This document shows positions 6,150 through 10,992 of a stretch of 10,992 nucleotides of DNA, piece by piece. The notes under the pieces were generated by a model. That model had not been told where the DNA came from. It made no database searches and saw only the letters and a program-made list of their open reading frames with translations. Both the position numbers and the translations under genes were made by a program. Position 1 is the stretch's first letter, and every line of letters starts with the position of its first letter. Source of the stretch: Desulfobacterales bacterium (lineage in GTDB: Bacteria > Desulfobacterota > Desulfobacteria > Desulfobacterales > RPRI01); assembly GCA_030689795.1 (NCBI GenBank), contig JAUYEO010000045.1, forward strand, positions 1-10,992, in the 5' to 3' direction.

Positions 6150-7175
6150 TTAACACCATGTAACTGCCGATAGGGGGTAGGAAATGTACATCTTCTGTCC
6201 CGGGAAAAGGGCCGTCTCCCGCGCTTTCTCCTGAGGAATCCGGAGCGTGAAGATCTGGCTGCCGGCGCGGATGGATACCATTACTGTATTCGTGGCGGGT
6301 TCAAGCGAGAGCTGGGCGATAACTCCGTTTAGAACATGCTCATCCTGCTTCATAGTGGGTGCGTGGGAGCTGAGGGTAATAAAGCTCTGCGGAATAATTG
6401 CCGCAGAGGACGGAGAAGGTGGCGTAGATACCCTGATTCGCCGGCCATCTTCAAGCGCTTTTTCCCAGTAACCGTCATGCCCCTGATTCCAAGGGCCAAA
6501 CAGGATGTTTTCCATGCCGTTTCCGATGATCTTTCCCTTAAACATCTGAAGAACACTGCCGCATATTTCATGGAGCCATTTCCAGTTGTGGCTTGCGATA
6601 ACAAGGGTTGTGCCCCATTCCCGCGAAGCCGTGAGCGCACATGCCATAATTTGCCGGGCGCTGTCGGCATCTACGCCGGCTGTAGGCTCATCCAGTATCA
6701 GTACTTCAGGCTTTAACACCAAGCGTGCCGCAAGAGCCACCCTCTGTGCCTCTCCTCCGGAAAGTCCATACCAGGGGCGGTTTGAAAACTCCCCGGGAGA
6801 TAACCCGACAAGAGCCATAGCTTCATTCACTTGTTTCGGATACTGCGAAGAGTCGCCTCTCCTGAGTTTCAATCCGTAGGCGATGTTTTCATAAACAGAG
6901 CGTTTCAGCAGATACGGTTCCTGGGCAAGCAGGCTTACGCGAAACCTGACCGCTTCGGAAAACGGTTCAGCCTTCCGGCCATTGAATAAAATGGTTCCGT
7001 TTGATGGGCTATCTACAAAGGCCAGTAGGTTGAGAAGTGTGCTCTTTCCGCTTCCATTCGGTCCGACAAGTCCGGTGATTGAGCCTGCATGGAGAGAGAG
7101 TTCTTTAATATCAACAGCCGGATGCCGGTTATAGAACTTTTTAATGCCGGACAGATGATAGACAGGTGTATGCAT
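6150..7175 (-). CDS. tupC: tungstate ABC transporter ATP-binding protein with C-terminal TOBE domain
   Basis: The ATPase that powers tungstate import with the TupB channel at the inner face of the membrane. The 341-residue sequence has Walker A GPNGSGKST (38-46), Q-loop Gln85 (LLAQEP), signature LSGGEAQ (138-144), Walker B VLILDEP (158-164) and the switch His196 (ASHN). Beyond the usual domain, about residues 278-340 (VLNGVIAQLSLEPATNTVMV onward, ending YPLSAVTW) resemble a TOBE/Mop oxyanion-binding domain. In molybdate importers such a domain can bind substrate and inhibit transport, and the same may hold here (inference). It starts 2 bp after the tupB stop, so the two are very likely translated together. 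A molybdate or phosphate system is possible from the ATPase alone; the neighbours decide for tungstate. Confidence 0.85.
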   Translation of the reverse strand: MHTPVYHLSGIKKFYNRHPAVDIKELSLHAGSITGLVGPNGSGKSTLLNLLAFVDSPSNGTILFNGRKAEPFSEAVRFRVSLLAQEPYLLKRSVYENIAYGLKLRRGDSSQYPKQVNEAMALVGLSPGEFSNRPWYGLSGGEAQRVALAARLVLKPEVLILDEPTAGVDADSARQIMACALTASREWGTTLVIASHNWKWLHEICGSVLQMFKGKIIGNGMENILFGPWNQGHDGYWEKALEDGRRIRVSTPPSPSSAAIIPQSFITLSSHAPTMKQDEHVLNGVIAQLSLEPATNTVMVSIRAGSQIFTLRIPQEKARETALFPGQKMYISYPLSAVTWC

Positions 7176-7177
7176 GG

Positions 7178-7867
7178 TTATGAACGGTTCCTCAGAAATG
7201 AGAGTGAAAAATTAACTATGCCGGCTATTGCCATCAGGATGAGGCCAAGCGCTACACCCATCTCAAACTGCCCCTTGTTGGTTTCAAGCGCAATGGCGGT
7301 AGTAATTGTACGCGTATGCCATTTGATATTTCCACCGACCATCATTGCAATGCCCACCTCGGTCAGCACCCTGCCGTAGGCATTCATCCCGGCTGCCAGG
7401 AGGCCGTAGCGGGCCTCCCAGATCGTAGAATAAAAAACCTGTTTTTTGTCGGCGCCAAGTGATATCAGTGTTATCCTTAGTTTCTCATCAATGCTTTCAA
7501 CGGCGGTCGCAGTCAGCGCAATTACTATGGGAATGGCAAGGATTGCCTGTCCTATAGCGATTCCTTCAAGGGTGAAGAGAAGTCCATATTCTCCAAGGGG
7601 CCCCCGGCTTGTTAAAAAGGCATAGACCAGGAGGCCGACAAGGACGGTCGGGAGCGACATCAGGGTATCCGTTATTGTCCTGATATGCTTTTTCCACAAA
7701 AAATCATGGTGGCCCAGCAAAAAACCCAATGGAATGCCGACAAGCAGACTGACCACCATCGAATAGGTAGATACCTTGAGAGTTGCAGATACAGCCGAAT
7801 AGGTTTCACCATCTCCACGTATCAGCAACTGAATTGCCTGAAACAGGCCGTCTAAAATAAAATTCAT
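7178..7867 (-). CDS. tupB: tungstate ABC transporter permease
   Basis: Inner-membrane channel subunit of the Tup importer, 229 residues, the usual length for TupB. I count about five or six hydrophobic segments (roughly 25-52, 66-86, 101-122, 155-178 and 203-224). The cytoplasmic EAA-type coupling loop is LISLGADKKQVFYSTIWEAR (134-153), which contacts the ATPase. The sequence RVLTEVGIAMMVGGNI (166-181) is typical of TupB/WtpB-type permeases. It lies 7 bp after the tupA stop, with an AGTAAGG Shine-Dalgarno, and 2 bp before tupC. Confidence 0.9.
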   Translation of the reverse strand: MNFILDGLFQAIQLLIRGDGETYSAVSATLKVSTYSMVVSLLVGIPLGFLLGHHDFLWKKHIRTITDTLMSLPTVLVGLLVYAFLTSRGPLGEYGLLFTLEGIAIGQAILAIPIVIALTATAVESIDEKLRITLISLGADKKQVFYSTIWEARYGLLAAGMNAYGRVLTEVGIAMMVGGNIKWHTRTITTAIALETNKGQFEMGVALGLILMAIAGIVNFSLSFLRNRS

Positions 7868-7874
7868 TTTTACC

Positions 7875-8711
7875 TTACTTTGAAGAAATGAAGAAAAGCT
7901 GCTTTCCCGAAAGCTTGAAACCGGTAATCAGCTTTTGAGTTGAAGGCCTGCTCATCCAGTCCGAAAATGCTTTAGCAAGATCCGATTTGACATTCGGGCA
8001 TTTTGCCTGGTTTACGACTATGACGCTGTAAATGTTTTTTAGCAGATCATCTCCCTCGACCAGAATCTTTAAAGGCGGATTGCCTTTCATTGTATCTTCA
8101 TACTTGATGTAAGTTCCCCTGTCTGTGAGGGTATATCCGTTTTGTTCCGCTGCTATCTGGATGGTTGTCAGCATTCCCTGGCCGGCCTGCACGTACCACG
8201 GCTCTTTATCGGGAACCGGAAGGCCGCTTGCCTTCCATAAAGCCTGTTCGGCCTGGTGTGTTCCTGATTTATCGCCCCTGCTGACAAACTTTATATTCTT
8301 GCTTGAAATTGCGCTGAGGCATTCCTTGACGTTTTTGCTCTTTACACCGGCAGGATCAGATGCCGGGCCGATTAAAACGAAATCATTGTACATAACCACA
8401 TTACGATTCAGGCCGAAACCATCCGCCACGAATTTTTTTTCTGAATCAGGCGCGTGAACCAGAAGAACATCGGCATCGCAGTTTTCACCCAGCTTGAGAG
8501 CTTTGCCGGTGCCGGTGGCGACCCACTGGATATCAATTCCCGTCTCTTTCACAAAGTAAGGTTTCAGATAATCGAGCAGGCCGGTGTCGTCGGTACTGGT
8601 GGTTGTTGCCATTCTCAGTAACTTCACATCACCGCTGAATGCAGCGCTGCCGTACAAAATCAAAAAAGCTGCAATCATTGTCAGTGAAGTAATAAAAACA
8701 TTCCGTTTCAT
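7875..8711 (-). CDS. tupA: periplasmic tungstate-binding protein
   Basis: Substrate-binding protein that captures tungstate and hands it to TupBC. The 278 residues begin with a Sec signal peptide (MKRN, hydrophobic 6-24, likely cut near SAAFSG). The mature part has the TupA hallmarks: TTTS at 36-39 followed by TDDTGLLDYL, and SRGDKSGTH at 144-152, whose Arg145 corresponds to the arginine that helps TupA prefer tungstate over molybdate. Length and both motifs fit TupA better than ModA or PstS. A strong GGAGG lies 5 bp before the ATG. This is the first gene of the transporter unit and follows the HTH/PBP-like regulator on the same strand. Tungsten would serve enzymes such as formate dehydrogenase or aldehyde:ferredoxin oxidoreductase, none of which is in the window. 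Confidence 0.93.
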   Translation of the reverse strand: MKRNVFITSLTMIAAFLILYGSAAFSGDVKLLRMATTTSTDDTGLLDYLKPYFVKETGIDIQWVATGTGKALKLGENCDADVLLVHAPDSEKKFVADGFGLNRNVVMYNDFVLIGPASDPAGVKSKNVKECLSAISSKNIKFVSRGDKSGTHQAEQALWKASGLPVPDKEPWYVQAGQGMLTTIQIAAEQNGYTLTDRGTYIKYEDTMKGNPPLKILVEGDDLLKNIYSVIVVNQAKCPNVKSDLAKAFSDWMSRPSTQKLITGFKLSGKQLFFISSK

Positions 8712-8769
8712 TTTAGCCTCCTTTTCCTTGTGTTAATTTATTATCTGTTATTTCTTTGTATTTAAATCT

Positions 8770-8799
8770 ATCTGCGTTCATCTGTGTGAATCTGTGGCT
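8770..8799. repeat. phased decamer array upstream of tupA
   Basis: Three 10-bp units in register: ATCTGCGTTC, ATCTGTGTGA and ATCTGTGGCT, with a partial ATCT just before. The 10-bp period is one helical turn. It sits about 60-90 bp upstream of the tupA start, where the promoter would be if tupA is not read only from the regulator's promoter. Similar ATCTG(C/T)GTT strings are dispersed in many genomes, so it may be a common repeat and not an operator. Confidence 0.65.
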
Positions 8800-8818
8800 G
8801 AATAGTTACATTTATTTT

Positions 8819-8834
8819 AAATATTTCGATATTT
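8819..8834. promoter_or_regulatory. candidate operator dyad upstream of tupA
   Basis: AAATAT and ATATTT form a 6-bp inverted repeat with TTCG between. It lies 12 bp after the regulator stop and about 110 bp before the tupA start. It might bind the adjacent regulator or merely be a small hairpin. It does not resemble a ModE box. A GATAAT about 25 bp upstream of the tupA start is a possible -10, without a good -35. Confidence 0.25.
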
Positions 8835-8846
8835 CAGGCAGGAGTA

Positions 8847-9776
8847 TCATGTACTCTGCTCTATCTGGTTTTCATGGGGAAATACCATTTTACCGCTGAT
8901 ACTTGTGTCATAACCTTCAAACTGTTTTGCAGCGTCGAGGAAGGGCTTTTCATGGAGCAGTCCCAGAAACAACTGAACTCCCTTGTCAAAAAAACGCTCT
9001 TTTTGAATCAAAAGATCAAAGCGTTCCCAGCGCAATGGAATAAAATCAAGCCCCAGCAGTGATGACACAGGCCGGATGCAGGGGGCTGCATCTGCACGGT
9101 CTGTCAACACTTCGATTCCGACATCGAGATGCTTTGCAATCTCATTGCGGTACCCAACGAGCTTTTCGCTGTCTATCCCCGCTTTTTTTAATTCCCGGTC
9201 AAAAAGCAGCCTCGTTCCTGTCCCAAGCGGCCGGTTGACTACACGTATGCCTTGTTGTGCAAGGTCTCCAATCCCGGTTATATTTTTCGGATTTCCCTTT
9301 TGAACAACAAGTCCCTGCTCACGTCTGCAGAAATTGTGTATTGCAGGCATATCTTCAAGCTCTGTTGATGCAAATTGAAAATTATAATCGTTTTCATTTT
9401 CCTGGAGCAGGTGGCTCGATGCTATGTGGCACAAGTTCCGTCGAAGCGCTTTCAAACCGCCCATGCTGCCTAAGTTTCCGAAGACTGCAACATGATCCGT
9501 ATATAGGCTGTTGAAGAGGGAAATGGTCTTGTCAAGCAGAAGATCGTTGCTTCCGGTTATTATGAGTAATCCGTGGTATAGAGGGAGTGTTTCCCTTGAT
9601 TCAGGGTAGTTCCGGGTATTATTTTCAATCCATTGTTCTACAAGATGTCTGGGAAACAGCCATTTCCCGGTAATTTTTGTAGCAGGCAAGCCCTTATCTG
9701 TTATAAGGACATAGACCATCTTTTCATTGACTCCAAGTAACTCAGCCACATCTTTTGTTGATATTAGTTCTTTCAT
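8847..9776 (-). CDS. one-component regulator: excisionase/MerR-like HTH plus PBP-like domain
   Basis: Probable cytoplasmic transcription regulator, 309 residues. Residues 1-55 are a helix-turn-helix of the excisionase/HTH_17 type (ISTKDVAELLGVNEKMVYVLI, KITGKWLFPRHLVEQWI). Residues 67-285 match the periplasmic-binding-protein-like domain I know as COG1910: GSNDLLLDK at 75-83, GSMGGLKALRRNLCHIASSHLL at 103-124 (core GGLKAL), QGLVVQKGNPKNI at 154-166, and NRPLGTGTRLLFDREL at 181-196. No signal peptide is present, so the domain should sense an internal ligand. Proteins of this build are linked to molybdate and tungstate genes, and here it sits directly upstream of tupA on the same strand, so a tungstate/molybdate sensor is the best guess. 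The ATG follows AGAAGGA at good spacing. It is not built like ModE. Confidence 0.82.
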   Translation of the reverse strand: MKELISTKDVAELLGVNEKMVYVLITDKGLPATKITGKWLFPRHLVEQWIENNTRNYPESRETLPLYHGLLIITGSNDLLLDKTISLFNSLYTDHVAVFGNLGSMGGLKALRRNLCHIASSHLLQENENDYNFQFASTELEDMPAIHNFCRREQGLVVQKGNPKNITGIGDLAQQGIRVVNRPLGTGTRLLFDRELKKAGIDSEKLVGYRNEIAKHLDVGIEVLTDRADAAPCIRPVSSLLGLDFIPLRWERFDLLIQKERFFDKGVQLFLGLLHEKPFLDAAKQFEGYDTSISGKMVFPHENQIEQST

Positions 9777-9912
9777 ATCGCATATCCTTCTGTAAACGAA
9801 CTATTAATTACTAAATATAACCATAAATCGTACTTAGCCCAGTAATTTTACCGAGTCAATATTTTTTTACATTTATAGTCAGAGTGTTAATTTTTTATCT
9901 TATCAGCGATAA

Positions 9913-9939
9913 TTGATATTAATAAATATTAAAAATCAA
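9913..9939. promoter_or_regulatory. nested dyad in the divergent spacer
   Basis: TTAATA (9919-9924) and TATTAA (9927-9932) form a perfect 6-bp dyad around AA. TTGAT (9913-9917) and ATCAA (9935-9939) form a second pair almost on the same centre. It lies just upstream of the perR-operon promoter and could serve either divergent unit. The surrounding AT richness lowers its weight. Confidence 0.35.
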
Positions 9940-9944
9940 CAAAT

Positions 9945-9981
9945 AATCATTTGACAAATATATATGATTGTTTATAATCAT
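9945..9981 (+). promoter_or_regulatory. consensus sigma-70 promoter with embedded half-sites, perR operon
   Basis: TTGACA (9951-9956) and TATAAT (9973-9978) are both perfect hexamers with a 16-bp spacer. Three copies of one half-site surround them: AATCAT at 9945-9950, touching the -35, ATGATT at 9964-9969, and AATCAT at 9976-9981, overlapping the -10. The last two form a dyad with a 6-bp centre. A repressor here would block polymerase, as PerR/Fur-family proteins do. The start point would be near 9985, giving a leader of about 80 nt. Confidence 0.75.
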
Positions 9982-10002
9982 CAAACGAGGTGAGGAAAAT
10001 TT

Positions 10003-10019
10003 TTATTATCAGATAATAA
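10003..10019 (+). promoter_or_regulatory. candidate PerR/Fur-type operator in the leader
   Basis: TTATTAT, CAG, ATAATAA is a perfect 7-3-7 inverted repeat just downstream of the predicted start point. Composition resembles Fur/PerR operators (B. subtilis PerR uses a 7-1-7 TTATAAT-type dyad), but the spacing differs. It is therefore only a candidate for autoregulation by the PerR-like protein of the operon. Confidence 0.45.
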
Positions 10020-10065
10020 TAATTTCAAAGATCACACTAACGTAATAAGAAAAAGGATATTTAAT

Positions 10066-10422
10066 ATGATGAAGCTGAATGAAATCCGTCAGGATTTAAA
10101 TCTTGTTAATGCCATTGACTGGCAGATGACTCCCGAAGAGGCGGTTGTTTTATATCTTGAATGGGGAAACAACTGGGCTCATGGAGTAAATCTTATCCGT
10201 TCAAAAAATGACGTCAGCCATTACTTTGTGGTCAATAACTGGGGAGAAAATCCTGTTGTTTATCTGATCCGCAGAAATTCTGAAGAGGCTGTTGAACTCG
10301 CAAAATTCGAGCTTCCCGAGAATATAAAGGAAAATTTCCAAAAATCTGTAGCATATAATAAAGGTGTATATGCCATTGAAGGTGAGGTGAAAGATTGGCT
10401 TCAAAAAGAGTTAATGAACTGA
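10066..10422 (+). CDS. conserved-looking small protein of unknown function in the perR operon
   Basis: A 118-residue soluble protein with no signal peptide or membrane segment. It is rich in aromatic and acidic residues: WQMTPEEAVVLYLEWGNNWA at 19-38, HYFVVNNWGENPVVYLI at 52-68, SEEAVELAKFELPENIKE at 72-89, and KGVYAIEGEVKDWLQKEL at 99-116. There is no Cys, no heme motif and only two His, so it is not a rubredoxin, rubrerythrin or peroxiredoxin. AAAGGA lies 8 bp before the ATG; a second ATG follows at once. The stop lies 29 bp before the perR start, behind a strong promoter with dyads, so it is probably expressed under PerR control. I recall that the PerR regulon of Desulfovibrio vulgaris includes a hypothetical protein (DVU0772), but cannot confirm that this is its homologue. 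Confidence 0.8.
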   Translation: MMKLNEIRQDLNLVNAIDWQMTPEEAVVLYLEWGNNWAHGVNLIRSKNDVSHYFVVNNWGENPVVYLIRRNSEEAVELAKFELPENIKENFQKSVAYNKGVYAIEGEVKDWLQKELMN

Positions 10423-10451
10423 TTGGCGCAGAAAGCAACGGGAGAAAAATA

Positions 10452-10895
10452 ATGAACACATCCACGTCCAGACTTGATTACATGGTTGAAAGGCTGAAAG
10501 AAAAAGGGTTTCGGATCACACCCCAGCGGATCGCCATTGTTGGAATACTGTCAAACAGTTGTGAGCATCCCGGAGTAGATCAGATATACCGTGAAGTGAT
10601 AAAAAGATTCCCCACAACGAGCCTTGCTACGGTTTACAAAACCATTACATTGCTTAAAGAGATAGGGGAGGTAACCGAGATGGGATTCGGTGATGGGAGC
10701 AACCGGTATGACGGGAAAAATCCCCATCCTCATCCGCACATCATGTGTGTGAAATGTAAATCGATTATAGATCCCGATCTTTCATCGCTTAATGAAATGT
10801 CAAAGGAACTTTCCGAGGAGACCGGCTATAAAATCGTATCGCACAGGCTTGATTTCTTCGGTGTATGCCCGAATTGTCAGAAAATTTCGGAATGA
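10452..10895 (+). CDS. perR: PerR-like Fur-family metal-dependent repressor
   Basis: Fur-family regulator of 147 residues, probably sensing peroxide through an iron-bound site. The winged helix covers about 10-80 (GFRITPQRIAIV, recognition helix SLATVYKTITLL). The dimer domain has the structural zinc cysteines Cys99/Cys102 (CVKC) and Cys139/Cys142 (CPNC). Candidate regulatory-metal ligands are His39 (EHPGVDQIY), Asp87 (NRYDG), His94 and His96 (HPHPHIMC) and Asp107 (IIDPD). The last is Asp, as in B. subtilis PerR Asp104, where Fur has Glu. This favours PerR, with one extra residue between Asp87 and the His pair. I chose the ATG at 10452 because GGGAG lies 7 bp upstream. A TTG at 10395 in the same frame would overlap the previous gene and adds 19 residues with no family resemblance. 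Confidence 0.85.
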   Translation: MNTSTSRLDYMVERLKEKGFRITPQRIAIVGILSNSCEHPGVDQIYREVIKRFPTTSLATVYKTITLLKEIGEVTEMGFGDGSNRYDGKNPHPHPHIMCVKCKSIIDPDLSSLNEMSKELSEETGYKIVSHRLDFFGVCPNCQKISE

Positions 10896-10992
10896 TGAAT
10901 AAAATAGGGTTCAAGTGGAATAAATCAGAATTTATCCAAACAAGTAAAAAACCAGACGGCAAAGTAAAAAGCTCATTATGCAAGGCGCGCGA
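10892..10992 (+). CDS. possible start of a further gene, cut by the window edge
   Basis: An ATG at 10892 overlaps the perR stop (ATGA), and a second in-frame ATG follows at 10895. The frame stays open to the edge (about 33 residues, basic, beginning MMNKIGFKWNKSEF). There is no clear Shine-Dalgarno, and an imperfect hairpin (GG with ATAAAT at 10917-10925, ATTTAT with CC at 10930-10937) lies inside. The last 40 bases look like intergenic repeat sequence, so it may be noncoding. Confidence 0.2.
   Translation, partial: MMNKIGFKWNKSEFIQTSKKPDGKVKSSLCKAR

Larger units (their letters stand above)
9777..10065. other. AT-rich divergent regulatory spacer
   Basis: This 289-bp region separates the minus-strand regulator/tup unit from the plus-strand unknown gene/perR unit. 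The right half holds the promoter and dyads listed separately. In the left half, TTGACT (9854-9859, minus strand) is a possible -35 for the regulator gene, but no matching -10 at 16-18 bp is convincing. Confidence 0.7.

Noticed and set aside
6350..6670. 106-residue minus-strand frame inside tupC
   Set aside because: It overlaps the Walker B and H-loop region of tupC in another frame, with no homology that I recognise.
8847..9776. Regulator as ModE
   Set aside because: ModE has an N-terminal LysR-like winged helix and C-terminal Mop/TOBE domains. This protein has an excisionase-type HTH and a binding-protein-like domain.
10395..10451. TTG-initiated 19-residue extension of the PerR-like protein
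   Set aside because: It overlaps the upstream gene by 28 bp and lacks a ribosome binding site, while ATG 10452 has GGGAG at good spacing and gives the normal family length.
10940..10992. Dispersed repeat at the right edge (GCAAGGCGCGCGA-like end)
   Set aside because: It recalls a repeat I associate with related genomes, but only a short piece is visible and it cannot be verified from this window.

Overview
The window reads as chromosomal DNA of an anaerobic, probably sulfate- or metal-reducing bacterium, most likely Desulfobacterota. The support is indirect: a complete tungstate transporter operon, a PerR-type peroxide regulator behind a small unknown gene, moderate GC coding with AT-rich spacers, and many short phased oligomer arrays in spacers, which I associate with that group. 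No rRNA or tRNA is present, so the assignment stays an inference.

Layout, left to right. (1) 1-990: a head-to-head scar. A fragment of an IS1634-type transposase on the minus strand abuts a 5'-truncated integron integrase (intI) on the plus strand. Both lack their N-termini; the catalytic half of the integrase is intact. (2) 1108-2241: tgt, tRNA-guanine transglycosylase, plus strand. (3) 2300-5716: two minus-strand genes, a membrane GT2 glycosyltransferase of the hyaluronan-synthase/NodC type and a COG2509-type FAD-dependent dehydrogenase, separated by a structured spacer with an intrinsic terminator. (4) 5717-6149: a spacer with a possible tiny membrane ORF, a heptamer array and a 140-bp element bounded by two near-identical hairpins. 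(5) 6150-9776, minus strand: a regulator with an HTH domain and a periplasmic-binding-protein-like domain, then tupA, tupB and tupC. (6) 9777-10065: an AT-rich divergent regulatory region with a consensus sigma-70 promoter and several dyads. (7) 10066-10895, plus strand: a 118-residue protein of unknown function and a PerR-like Fur-family regulator, probably one operon.

How the parts work together. TupA would capture tungstate in the periplasm, TupB form the channel and TupC drive uptake. The HTH/PBP-like protein directly upstream is a natural candidate for the oxyanion-responsive regulator of the operon. On the other side of the divergent spacer, the unknown protein and PerR look like a self-regulated peroxide or iron response unit: the dyads overlap its promoter and leader.

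I see no CRISPR array, integron cassette array, attC site or complete mobile element. The most promising undescribed items are the small gene upstream of perR, the PBP-domain regulator of the tup operon, and the phased-oligomer and paired-hairpin structures in the spacers.
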